A DNA stretch of 64,000 nt from Fimbriiglobus ruber (lineage in GTDB: Bacteria > Planctomycetota > Planctomycetia > Gemmatales > Gemmataceae): assembly GCF_002197845.1 (NCBI RefSeq), contig NZ_NIDE01000001.1, forward strand, positions 1 to 64,000, written 5' to 3'. Positions 1 through 8,171 of the stretch are shown one piece after another. How positions within the stretch are numbered: the stretch's first letter is position 1; each line of letters begins with the position of its first letter. The position numbers and the translations under genes were made by a program. Under the pieces are notes generated by a model, which saw nothing but the letters and a program-made list of their open reading frames with translations, was not told the DNA's origin and ran no database searches.

Positions 1-194
1 GCGGGAGGAGCGGGCTCATCGAGCTTGCCGGCGGAGCGCCGGGCTCGCCACCGAACGGAATTCGGCCGGCAGTGGGGGCAGCAAAGTGGCGCGGGCGCGA
101 CGGGTGCCGGCGGGTTCGGAATCTGGGCGGTGGCTGTCTGCACCACGGGCAATAGCAGGACGGTCGCGATCACCAATCCGGCACAGACTCTCAT
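1..194 (-). CDS. Secreted protein of unknown function, N-terminal part only (runs off left edge)
   Basis: Reading leftwards from an ATG at 194 the frame stays open to the window edge (64 codons). The first 23 residues form a clear Sec signal peptide: MRVCAGLVIATVLLLPVV, followed by a small-residue TATA region and a probable cut before a Gln. After that comes a Pro/Ala-rich linker and a CC-x2-C cluster (about residues 38-42). The sequence just upstream on the minus strand holds a run of G that could serve as the ribosome site. The gene is divergent from the SDR at 574. Seen: signal peptide and open frame. Not known: any domain, because the rest lies outside the window. Confidence 0.6.
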   Translation of the reverse strand, partial: MRVCAGLVIATVLLLPVVQTATAQIPNPPAPVAPAPLCCPHCRPNSVRWRARRSAGKLDEPAPP

Positions 195-573
195 GTCTTA
201 CGCCCCCCCCGGCTCGTGCGTCGCGACTCTTAACGACGTGACGCAAAGTGCTCCAGGAGTTCCTCCCGGCGATGCTCGCTGCCCCGTTAACCGCTCGGCA
301 AAATAGCCCGATCGGTTGCACACACGTTGTAACTCTGAGATCGTCTGGGCCGCATATCCGGCTTTGATCGGAGATTCGTACTTGTTCGCAGAATGTGTTT
401 AATCGTCCTATTTTGCCAAACCCGCAAATTGCCCCGTCGGACGGCCTGCGGGGTCTTTCGTTGCTCGGTCGCGAGAACTTGGGTGTGCGGCGCGAACTCT
501 GTGTTCCGACGATCGGGTGGCTATGGTATAGGCACGGTGTAGACGCGATGACCGTTACTGTTGGGCTCAAGCC
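195..573. other. Divergent intergenic region
   Basis: This 379-base stretch separates the divergent secreted protein (minus) and SDR (plus). No reading frame here has a credible start or family. It should carry both promoters. A TATGGTATA stretch at about 521-530 is the only promoter-like AT patch I see before the SDR, and it is not strong. Confidence 0.4.
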
Positions 574-1406
574 ATGGCGCGACGAGATTTGGCCGGAGTG
601 CGGTTGCTCGTGACCGGTGCGTCGCAGGGGATCGGGCGGGCGCTCGCCGTTTCCGCGGCCCGGCGGGGGTGCAAAGTCCTCGCCTCGGCCCGATCCGCTG
701 CGTTGTTGGAAGAACTTGTCGCGGAAGTACGCGGGGCAGGGGGGCGATCGAAACCGTCGTCGCGGACGTGGCCGTCGAAGCCGACCGGCAGAAGATGGTG
801 GACGCCGCCCGCGCGCGCTTCGGCGGCCTGGACGTGTTGGTGAACAACGCCGGAATCGGCGCGACCGGCCACTTCATGGACACGAAGCCGGAGACACTTC
901 GGGCGATCTTCGATACGAACTACTACGGCACGGTCGAGGTCACTCGCGCGTTCCTGCCCCTGCTCAAGGCCGGCAGCGAGCCGACGATCGTGAACATCTC
1001 GTCCGTCCTCGGGCGGCGGGCGTGGCCGGCCCGGGGGTTGTATTCGGCGAGCAAGTTCGCGATCGCCGGGTGGAGTGAAGCGATCCGCGCGGAACTCCAG
1101 CGGGAGGGGGTCGCCGTCCTCGTCGTCAACCCGGGCCTCACCCAGACGAACTTCTCGAAGAACATGCTGGAGCAGCGGGCGATGCTCCCCCTCGACCACC
1201 TCCGCGGCATGACGCCGGGAGCCGTCGCGGACGCGACCCTGGCCGCCCTCGCCGCGGGCAAAAACGAAGTCACATTAACGACGCGCGGCAAACTGCTCGT
1301 GTTGGTTTCGCGGATCGCCCCGTGGCTCATCGACCACTTTGCCAAGAAGAAAATCCGCAAATTATTTAAAGACGAGATCGCGGCCCGGAAGCAGACCGTG
1401 GCGTGA
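574..1406 (+). pseudogene. Short-chain dehydrogenase/reductase, frameshifted
   Basis: An SDR of about 277 residues split over two frames. The first frame, from ATG 574, has the NAD(P)-binding glycine motif GASQGIG. The second carries the NNAG motif, the catalytic YSASK (Y-x3-K) and a basic C-terminus ending at TGA 1404-1406. The frames meet at the run of six G at 739-744. Adding one G gives an uninterrupted ...VRGAGGAIETVVADVA... reading, so a single base is missing. Either the gene is recently broken or the base is a sequence error. Its 3' 368 bases recur at 2953-3314. The substrate is unknown; classical SDRs of this type act on ketones or alcohols. The ribosome site at 574 is weak, so the start is not certain. 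Confidence 0.75.
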
Positions 1407-1409
1407 AAG
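1042..1409 (+). repeat. Direct repeat, copy 1 (3' part of SDR)
   Basis: This segment is repeated nearly identically at 2953-3314. The copies share the same frame and differ by scattered substitutions plus one 6-base in-frame gap (GCCGTC present here near 1221, absent in copy 2). The pair brackets the methyltransferase gene at 1677. Confidence 0.9.
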
Positions 1410-1676
1410 ATGATTGATCGCACGGAGAGAGACCCGGGACGTGGCGCCCGGGAATCGCGGTGGAAAACTTCGCTGGGCTTGTCAGGATCGCCCGGTCAAG
1501 GTATGAAAATTTGCATTTGTTTTCGCCACGCGGTCGATAAATGTCGCGCGGCGGGACGAGCAATTGTGGCTCCCCGGCCCGCATTGATCGCGCCGCTTTT
1601 GCCCGGCAAGGGTGCGGCTCGCCCGCGTGGGCAGGCAAGATTGTTTCGCAAACGCCCGTGGTAGGAGTTTCCAGTC

Positions 1677-2738
1677 ATGACGACCCAAATGAAGAGTACC
1701 AACGGGCCGACGCTAGACGACGTCGAATTCGCCCGTGGGTACATCGACGACGTCGTGTGCAACGACGACGAGGTGATCGTCCAGGGCTGGATGCTGCACC
1801 CGGAGCAAGAATTTACCGACCTGCGGCTCTACCTCGACGGGGAACTCGTGGGGACCGGCTCGACCGCCTCCCGGCCCGATCTCGCCAAGGTGTTCCCCTG
1901 GATACCGCACGCCGCCCAATCCGGTGTGTATGTCCGGCTGAAGCGCCCGACGCCCGCCCGCAGCGTGGGTCGCGTAGATCTGGTGGGCTGCCAAGCCAGC
2001 AAGCCGATTGCGCGGATGAGTGTCCGTTACAGGACCGATCTGGGAACGGCCGTTCCCACCCCGTCATCCGACCTCATGTTCCGCGTCGCTCACACCCGCA
2101 ACGACCGATCTTTCAAAATATGGGGTCTCAAGTGTTACGGTGATTTTCTGGAATATTTCGACCACCACGGCGGCCTGAACCAGGCCCACCGGCTACTCGA
2201 CTGGGGGTGTGGGTGTGGGCGCTTGACGGCACACTTCATAGCCGCTCCGAACGGCCCTGAAGTTTATGGGTGCGACGTCGATTCCGAGGCGGTCGCGTGG
2301 TGCGAGGCGCACCTCCAACCCGGGCGCTTCAAGACGATCGATCCGTTCCCGCCCACGCCGTACCAGGAAGGTTTTTTTCACCGGGCCATCGGCTATTCGG
2401 TGTTCACGCACCTGACGAGGGAAGTTCAGATCGAGTGGCTGAAAGAGGTCCGCCGCATCCTGGCCCCGGGCGGAATCTTTGTCGCGACCGTCCACGGCGA
2501 ATCCGCGGCCTCGTTCGACTTCCCCGGCCGCGTTGGGGCGGTACTCGTCGACGGCATCCACGACGGGATTCAGGACGAAACACTCGGAGGAATTGTTCCG
2601 AAGGGGTACTACCGGGGCACCTTCCAGACGCAAGAATACACCCGCCGCGTGTGGGGCCAATTCTTCGACATCCTCGAATACAAGGTGCGCGGCATCGGCA
2701 ACCACCAAGACGTCGTGGTCATGCAGCGACCTGCTTGA
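1677..2738 (+). CDS. Class I SAM-dependent methyltransferase with an extra N-terminal domain
   Basis: The protein has 353 residues. Residues 1-110 form an all-beta-looking module (VIVQGWML, LRLYLDGELVG, GVYVRLKRP) with no family I can name. Residues about 145-350 are a Rossmann methyltransferase: motif I at 173-181 (LLDWGCGCG), an acidic strand end YGCDVD, and the post-motif stretch GYSVFTHL. The start is supported by AGGAG about ten bases before ATG 1677. The gene lies between two copies of an SDR 3' end and upstream of a second methyltransferase and the CDP-sugar operon. A role in modifying a glycan or sugar nucleotide is inferred from position only; the substrate cannot be read from the sequence. 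Confidence 0.8.
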   Translation: MTTQMKSTNGPTLDDVEFARGYIDDVVCNDDEVIVQGWMLHPEQEFTDLRLYLDGELVGTGSTASRPDLAKVFPWIPHAAQSGVYVRLKRPTPARSVGRVDLVGCQASKPIARMSVRYRTDLGTAVPTPSSDLMFRVAHTRNDRSFKIWGLKCYGDFLEYFDHHGGLNQAHRLLDWGCGCGRLTAHFIAAPNGPEVYGCDVDSEAVAWCEAHLQPGRFKTIDPFPPTPYQEGFFHRAIGYSVFTHLTREVQIEWLKEVRRILAPGGIFVATVHGESAASFDFPGRVGAVLVDGIHDGIQDETLGGIVPKGYYRGTFQTQEYTRRVWGQFFDILEYKVRGIGNHQDVVVMQRPA

Positions 2739-2952
2739 CGCCGCCACGGCAGTGAACCGCTACCCCCCGCCTGCGTCGTAGAAGAATCGCACGGTATTTA
2801 GTGCCTCGGTTCTGCGCCACCACGAAAGTAAAAGATCGAGATCGCCAAAATTAGAAGGGATCTTCCGGACACCCGGGCCGATAACGCGTGTGAAGGTAAC
2901 GGGGAATGTGAACGGCTCGGTCGGGCCGGCCGAAAGAAACGGTGCCGGGGGG

Positions 2953-3311
2953 ATTCGGCGAGCAAGTTCGCGATCGCCGGGTGGAGCGAAGCGATCCGCG
3001 CGGAACTCCAGCGGGAGGGGGTCGCCGTCCTCGTCGTCAACCCGGGCCTCACCCAGACGAACTTCTCGAAGAACATGCTGGAGCAGCGGGCGATGCTCCC
3101 CCTCGACCACCTCCGCGGCATGACGCCGGGAGCGGACGCGACCTTGGCCGCCCTCGCCGCGGGCAAAAACGAGGTCACGTTAACGACGCGCGGCAAACTG
3201 CTCGTGCTAGTTTCACGGATCGCCCCGTGGCTCATCGACCACTTCGCCAAGAAGAAAATCCGCAAGTTGTTTCAAGACGAGATCACGGCGCGTAAGCAGA
3301 CCGGGGCGTGA
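2953..3311 (+). pseudogene. SDR fragment (duplicate of the C-terminal part)
   Basis: This copy begins abruptly at the codon after the catalytic Tyr of the SDR at 574: it has SASK, but an Asp codon stands where Tyr should be. It keeps the frame to the stop at 3309-3311. The whole NAD-binding half is missing and the sequence upstream is unrelated, so the fragment cannot be an active SDR. A 78-residue frame from ATG 3075 is open but has no convincing ribosome site. The high identity to 1042-1409 indicates a recent partial duplication or gene conversion. Confidence 0.8.
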
Positions 3312-3314
3312 AAT
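2953..3314 (+). repeat. Direct repeat, copy 2 (3' part of SDR)
   Basis: Second copy of the segment at 1042-1409, about 1.9 kb downstream in the same orientation. The distance matches the repeat plus the methyltransferase and its flanks, as expected for a duplication or an insertion between copies. Confidence 0.9.
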
Positions 3315-3766
3315 AACGTGGCGGTTCGTGAGACCGGAGAGGTGCGATTGCTTTGTGCTTTTGCCCGGCGGGTCCAATTCTCCAGGCCCGACGTTCGATT
3401 CCTTCCGCCAGGCGGCGATGGGGTCGGAACCCGTCACGGTCTGAGTTCCGATTGGCGTGGGCTGCCTCGGGCGAGATGTGGCGGAAAGTCGGCCGTAGCC
3501 GTTCGTAGGGCGGATGAGCGTGCTTGAATTTCTTCGTGTTTTCGGAGGCATTCGACGTGCAGGGTTCGCCCGACGACATCGGACTGGATCAATTTCGGGC
3601 CGCGTGCCGGGCGTAGCCCCCCAAAGGGTACTTGAACGGTTTTCACTATATAAAACGGGTATTCCCTATGTTATTAGTGAAAACCGTGACACGCGGTTGC
3701 GGTTCGAACGGTCGAACGCTTTCAACCCGTGAAGGTCCGCCTTCTCGATCGGAAAGTAGAGATAAC
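3312..3766. other. Intergenic region with an AT-rich promoter-like segment
   Basis: This 455-base stretch holds no credible gene. The last 130 bases are distinctly AT-richer than the neighbourhood and contain the 12-base inverted repeat described separately. They probably hold the promoter of the zinc-ribbon methyltransferase gene. Confidence 0.4.
3636..3687. promoter_or_regulatory. 12-base inverted repeat around an AT-rich core (operator or hairpin)
   Basis: The arms ACGGTTTTCACT (3636-3647) and AGTGAAAACCGT (3676-3687) are perfect inverted repeats separated by 28 AT-rich bases that include CTATATAAAA. It lies about 80 bases upstream of ATG 3767. Two inverted half-sites around a possible -10 would suit a dimeric regulator. 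A hairpin in the leader is the alternative, since the right arm lacks a T-tract typical of a terminator. Confidence 0.45.
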
Positions 3767-5113
3767 ATGCACCCGTATCGGTGTCTTGCTTGCGGTGACG
3801 GCGGACTCGCTTTGGTAAACGAGGTCTATACGTGCCGATCGTGTAGTGCGCAATATCCCGTCGCATTCGGAGTGCCGCTCTTCTTGCAAAAACCCGCGTC
3901 CGTTTCCCCGTCCGGGCTGCAAGTGTCCGAGGACATCGCCGCCCAAATCTGCCGAATACACGTCTTTCGGTCCGATGCGGCAGTACTCCGCTCTGTTCGC
4001 GATATATTATCTTTCAATTATCATCTTTCCGATATCAATCTAAGCGCCGAAAACAACTATTTTTTGAACCGCATTAAACTGGCCGATCTCCCCGCGAGGC
4101 CGGTCGACAACGTCGTTGGCGACGGGGGCCCGGTTAACCTCGACGTCCGGTATCGGATTCTCAGCCATTTGCTGCCCGACGCACTCCCCCGCGATACACT
4201 ACTGACGCGGAACGTGCGGGTCCAAAATACCGGAACGTCCGTGATTTCTTCGCGGACCGCGAATCCCGTTTACCTCTCGTATCACTGGCGGACGCCGGCC
4301 GGGACCGTGGTCGTATTCGAGGGCGAGCGCACAGCTTTCCCGATCGATCTGCCGCAGGGCCGGACTATTACCGTACCGACTATTATCCGGACGCCTCCGG
4401 GCCCCGGTTCCTACATGTTAGAATTGATGATGATCCACGAGCAGGTGGCGTGGCTGAGCCGCGACGCCGTCAGTGTGGGCGTGGAAATCGTTCCGGAACC
4501 CGAGCGGACGATCCCCGCGCACTGGGTCGTCTCGCCGCCGAGCGAGTCGTACACCTACGAAAGCGACCACTACCAGGCGCGGGACTGGCTCCGGGAAGAG
4601 TTCGGCCGTCGGCACCGCCCGGGCATGCGGGTTCTCGAAATCGGCGGCTGCTGTAACCCCATGGCCCGCGGGTTGGACGCCGACGTGTACAGTATCGACA
4701 TTGACGTCCAAACCCTCCAGATCGGTCAGTTGTCAATCGACGGGTCAGGGGAGAGGTTGCATTTCGTCTGCGCCGACGCCCACGCCCTCCCGTTCGCCGG
4801 GCGATCGTTCGATTGTGTAGTATTGTTCAGTTCCCTACACCACTTCGCCGACCCGCTCGCGGTGTTACGTAACATCAAATACGTACTAAAAAATGACGGA
4901 TTTCTGGCCATCATGTGCGAACCCGTCGGCACCTACCTGAACGGGCACGCGAGCCGGGAGTTCATTGAGGAATTAGAGCAGGGCATTAACGAACAGATCT
5001 TCACCCGCGAAGAATACCACCACTTTTTCCAACGGGTCGGGTTGTACGCCACTTGGGTCGCCGTCGACGGCGGGTCGTTTAAAGCCATATTGCAACCCCG
5101 CCCGCCGGCGTAG
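3767..5113 (+). CDS. Class I SAM-dependent methyltransferase with N-terminal zinc ribbon
   Basis: The protein has 448 residues from ATG 3767. I chose this start because the protein then opens directly with a Trm112-like zinc ribbon: Cys6, Cys9, Cys23 and Cys26 as two CxxC pairs (CLAC, CRSC). An upstream in-frame start at 3632 adds only unstructured sequence. Residues about 140-260 look like a beta-sandwich resembling carbohydrate-binding or accessory domains of polysaccharide proteins (NVRVQNTGTSVI, GPGSYMLELMMIHE). Residues about 285-400 are the methyltransferase, with motif I VLEIGGCCNP, CADAHALPF and LFSSLHHFADPL. The gene stands just before rfbF, which suggests methylation of a sugar or glycan. 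That role is inference; the fold is clear. Confidence 0.8.
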   Translation: MHPYRCLACGDGGLALVNEVYTCRSCSAQYPVAFGVPLFLQKPASVSPSGLQVSEDIAAQICRIHVFRSDAAVLRSVRDILSFNYHLSDINLSAENNYFLNRIKLADLPARPVDNVVGDGGPVNLDVRYRILSHLLPDALPRDTLLTRNVRVQNTGTSVISSRTANPVYLSYHWRTPAGTVVVFEGERTAFPIDLPQGRTITVPTIIRTPPGPGSYMLELMMIHEQVAWLSRDAVSVGVEIVPEPERTIPAHWVVSPPSESYTYESDHYQARDWLREEFGRRHRPGMRVLEIGGCCNPMARGLDADVYSIDIDVQTLQIGQLSIDGSGERLHFVCADAHALPFAGRSFDCVVLFSSLHHFADPLAVLRNIKYVLKNDGFLAIMCEPVGTYLNGHASREFIEELEQGINEQIFTREEYHHFFQRVGLYATWVAVDGGSFKAILQPRPPA

Positions 5114-5280
5114 CCCCGCGCGGAGCGATTCCTTCGACTAAACTAAACGGTCAGCCCCCATGTGCGGCCGGCACGACCACTTGGCTTGGTATTTCGTTAG
5201 ATAAATTGGTCAGGCCTGTCGGTCGCGTACGGGCCAGATTTTGCTCACTCCGAAGACACTTTCTAACCGATTGAGATGTT

Positions 5281-5297
5281 GTAAGCTAAAAGCTTAC
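5281..5297. promoter_or_regulatory. Small perfect palindrome upstream of rfbF
   Basis: GTAAGCT AAA AGCTTAC: a 7-base inverted repeat with a 3-base spacer, 68 bases before the rfbF start, in a locally AT-rich leader. It could be an operator half-site pair or a short RNA hairpin. It is too short to decide. Confidence 0.3.
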
Positions 5298-5364
5298 GAA
5301 AACGATCGGGCAAGATGCGCAGGTCGCGGGGTTTTGATAAGCCAGTCCGAGGAGAGCGAGGGCG

Positions 5365-6174
5365 ATGCAAACTGTTATTCTCTGCGGCGGCATGGGAACT
5401 CGCATCCGGGACGTGTCCGAGGACGTACCCAAGCCCATGATACCGATCGGGGACCGGCCGATCCTGTGGCACATCATGAAGTATTACGCCCACTTCGGCC
5501 ACACGGATTTCGTCCTCTGTCTGGGGTACAAGAGCTGGACGATTAAACAATATTTCTTGGACTATTACCGGGCCAGCGCGGACCTGAAGGTCAATCTCGC
5601 GAACCCGAACAGTCCGGTCGTTCTGAGCCACGAGCCGCGGGAAGATTGGGCGATCACGTTGGCCGAGACCGGGTTGCCGACGATGACCGGGGGGCGGATC
5701 AAAAAGATTTCCCGCTACATCACCGGGTCGGATTTCATGGTCACCTACGGGGACGGGGTGGCGGACGTGGACGTGCCCCGGCTCCTCGAGTTCCACCGGA
5801 GCCACGGGCGGATCGGCACGATGACCGCCGTGACCTCGCCCGGCCGCTTCGGCGAGATCGAAATCGACGACTCGCGAATCACCGAGTTTTCCGAAAAACC
5901 CCCGGTCACGCGGGGGCGGATCAACGGCGGCTTTTTCGTCTTCCGGCGGGAATTCCTCGACCGGCTGTCAAACGATCCGAGCCTGATCCTGGAGCGCGGC
6001 CCGCTCGCCGAGTTGGCGGCCGATGGCGAGCTGATGGCGTACAAGCACGACGGGTTCTGGCAGTGCATGGACAACAGCCGCGATTACCACGCCCTGAACG
6101 GAATGTGGGCGGAGGGTCAGGCCCCGTGGAAAGTATGGGACGGGGCGGCGCGCCCGCGAATCGCTGCCGCGTGA
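5365..6174 (+). CDS. rfbF: Glucose-1-phosphate cytidylyltransferase
   Basis: A protein of 269 residues, normal for RfbF/DdhA. It joins CTP and glucose-1-phosphate to give CDP-glucose, the entry step to CDP-dideoxyhexoses, in the cytosol. The N-terminal nucleotide-binding signature is intact ([12 protein letters not shown], residues 5-16), followed by [20 protein letters not shown], the YGDGVAD metal-site strand and a C-terminal NGGFFVF region, all characteristic of this cytidylyltransferase family rather than RfbA or GalU. GAGGAGAGCGAGGGCG precedes ATG 5365. It is the first gene of an operon; rfbG follows 34 bases after its stop. Confidence 0.93.
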   Translation: MQTVILCGGMGTRIRDVSEDVPKPMIPIGDRPILWHIMKYYAHFGHTDFVLCLGYKSWTIKQYFLDYYRASADLKVNLANPNSPVVLSHEPREDWAITLAETGLPTMTGGRIKKISRYITGSDFMVTYGDGVADVDVPRLLEFHRSHGRIGTMTAVTSPGRFGEIEIDDSRITEFSEKPPVTRGRINGGFFVFRREFLDRLSNDPSLILERGPLAELAADGELMAYKHDGFWQCMDNSRDYHALNGMWAEGQAPWKVWDGAARPRIAAA

Positions 6175-6208
6175 TCGAGTGACCGACCCGAACGTTGAGG
6201 GGAATTGG

Positions 6209-7194
6209 ATGATCGCCAAGGACTTCTGGCGCGACCGCAGAGTATTCGTGACCGGGTGTACGGGCTTGGTCGGGTCGTGGACCGTGCGCGCCCTCCTCGA
6301 GCGGGGTGCCCACGTGGTCGGCCTGATCCGCGACCAGGTGGCCGGGTCCGAACTCCGCCGGGCCGGGTTGGAAGGTCGCATTGATGTCGTCCGCGGCAGC
6401 GTCGAAAATTACGAGCTGATGGAGCGGGCGCTGGGCGAATACGAGGTGCAGACCGTCTTGCACCTCGCCGCCCAGACGATCGTCGGGATCGCCAACCGGA
6501 GTCCGCTGTCGACGTTCGAAACGAACATAAAAGGCACGTGGTGTCTGCTCGAGGCCGCCCGCCGGTGCGGCCGGCAACCCCACGTGGTCGTCGCCTCGTC
6601 GGACAAGGCGTACGGCGAACAGCCGGTGCTGCCGTACACGGAAGACGCCCCGCTGGCCGGGCGGCACCCGTACGATGTCAGCAAAAGTTGCACCGACCTC
6701 CTCTCTCTGACCTACCACCACACCTACCGCTTGCCGGTGTGTGTGACCCGGTGTGGCAATTTCTACGGCGGCGGCGACCTCAACTTCAACCGCATCGTCC
6801 CCGGGACGGTTCGGTCCGTGGTGCGCGGCGAGCGACCAATCGTCCGCTCGGACGGGACGTTCGTCCGGGACTACTTCTACGTCCAGGACGGGGCCGACGC
6901 TTACCTGCACCTGGCCGAGTGCATGGCCAACGACCCGGCCGTCATCGGCCACGCCTTCAACTTCTCCAACGAAATCCAGGTGACGGTCCTGGACCTGGTG
7001 CAAATGATCCTGCGCCAGATGGGGTCTAACCTCACCCCGGACGTGCGGAACGAGGCGACCAACGAGATCCCGCACCAATACCTCTCCGCCGAAAAAGCCC
7101 GCAAAATGTTGAACTGGAAACCGGGTACACACTTGAAGAGGGCTTGAAACAAGCCATCCTTTGGTACCGCGGGTACCTGGGTGTCGCGGCATGA
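6209..7194 (+). CDS. rfbG: CDP-glucose 4,6-dehydratase, with an apparent one-base frameshift near the 3' end
   Basis: An extended SDR that would convert CDP-glucose to CDP-4-keto-6-deoxyglucose. It has the NAD motif GCTGLVG (residues 16-22), LHLAAQ, the catalytic YDVSK (Tyr155, Lys159) and [15 protein letters not shown] 6209 is preferred because GAGGGGA lies six bases before it; an upstream GTG lacks a site. As written, the frame ends at 7147 after an odd tail (KPGTHLKRA). Reading one base missing in CCGGG at 7121-7125 restores a typical tail, [19 protein letters not shown], and moves the stop to TGA 7192-7194, which overlaps the next ATG at 7191 as ATGA. I therefore give the repaired end. 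The literal frame is 6209-7147. Confidence 0.9.
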
Positions 7195-8171
7195 CGACGC
7201 CCGTCGAAACCGGCTCTCGTCCGACGGGGCGCGCGGCACTGGTGACCGGGGCCAGCGGGTTCCTGGGCGCCAACCTGACCCGCCGGTTGATTGCGGACGG
7301 GTGGCGGGTTCACGTTCTTCTGCGGTCGCCATCGCCCTGGCGGTTGGCCGGGTTAGCCGGCCGGTACACCCCGCACGCGGCCGACCTGTGCGATGCGGTC
7401 GCCGTTCGCTCGGCCGTCGCGGCCGCCGCTCCGGACGTCGTGTTCCACGCCGCCGCCCTCGGCGCGCTGCCGGACCACAAGGACTCGGCCGCCATCATCG
7501 AGGCCAACGCCTTGGGCACGGCGCGCCTGCTGGAAGCCGTCGCCGACAGCCCGGAAACCGTGGTCGTACACACGGGAAGTTCGTCCGAAGTGGGGCACTC
7601 GGACGAACCGATAACCGAGCAGTCGCCCCTGAGACCGCGGTCCGCTTACGCCGTGTCGAAGGCGGCCGCGTCGTTGATGTGTCAGGCCGAATTCCTCCGC
7701 GGGCGGCCGGTCTGCACGGTACGCGTTTTCTCGGCCTACGGCCCGTGGGACGACCGCGGCCGACTGTTGACCTACCTGCTGGGCTGCGTGGCCCGTGGGG
7801 AGGGGCCGAAAGTGACCTCCGGGTCGGCCCCGCGGGACTGGGTGTTCGTGGGCGACGTGATCGACCTCATGTTGCGCGTGGCGGCCGACCCGCGGAAAGC
7901 CGGCCCGCTCGTTCAGGCCGCGGGCGGGCGCCCGCAGAGCGTCCGCGACATGGTCGAGGCCGTGCTGGCCGTGGCCGCCGGCGGGCGGTTGACGGCGGAA
8001 TACGGCACGGCCCCGCCCCGCCCGGACGAACCCCGCCACTGGTCGGCCGACGTGACCGAGACCCGCGCCCGCACCGGGTGGGCGCCGAGACATTCCCTGG
8101 CAGCCGGGGTGGAAGCCACTTGGGAGTGGTTCCGCACCCAACACTCCCTTGAGGAGGTCGTCCGTGTCTAG
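7191..8171 (+). CDS. NAD(P)-dependent epimerase/dehydratase-family reductase (extended SDR)
   Basis: A protein of 326 residues from ATG 7191, which overlaps the repaired rfbG stop. It has the nucleotide-binding motif GASGFLG (residues 20-26), VVFHAAALGALPDH, a Ser-rich strand HTGSSSEVG and the catalytic YAVSK (Tyr153, Lys157). By position, between rfbG and the rest of a CDP-dideoxyhexose operon, it most likely reduces a 4-keto group of the CDP-sugar, the role RfbJ/AbeC or RfbS fills in enteric pathways. Epimerisation is possible. Product stereochemistry cannot be told. The last codons overlap the start of the glycosyltransferase. Confidence 0.8.
   Translation: MTTPVETGSRPTGRAALVTGASGFLGANLTRRLIADGWRVHVLLRSPSPWRLAGLAGRYTPHAADLCDAVAVRSAVAAAAPDVVFHAAALGALPDHKDSAAIIEANALGTARLLEAVADSPETVVVHTGSSSEVGHSDEPITEQSPLRPRSAYAVSKAAASLMCQAEFLRGRPVCTVRVFSAYGPWDDRGRLLTYLLGCVARGEGPKVTSGSAPRDWVFVGDVIDLMLRVAADPRKAGPLVQAAGGRPQSVRDMVEAVLAVAAGGRLTAEYGTAPPRPDEPRHWSADVTETRARTGWAPRHSLAAGVEATWEWFRTQHSLEEVVRV

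Noticed and set aside
16-570. 184-codon minus-strand frame at the left end
   Set aside because: It overlaps a better frame with a signal peptide (ATG 194) and shows no family or ribosome site.
1042-3314. Composite transposon flanked by the direct repeats
   Set aside because: The repeats are pieces of an SDR gene, with no transposase or terminal inverted repeats.
5921-7273. 450-codon minus-strand frame across rfbF and rfbG
   Set aside because: Pure antisense of conserved genes; low-complexity composition and no family features.
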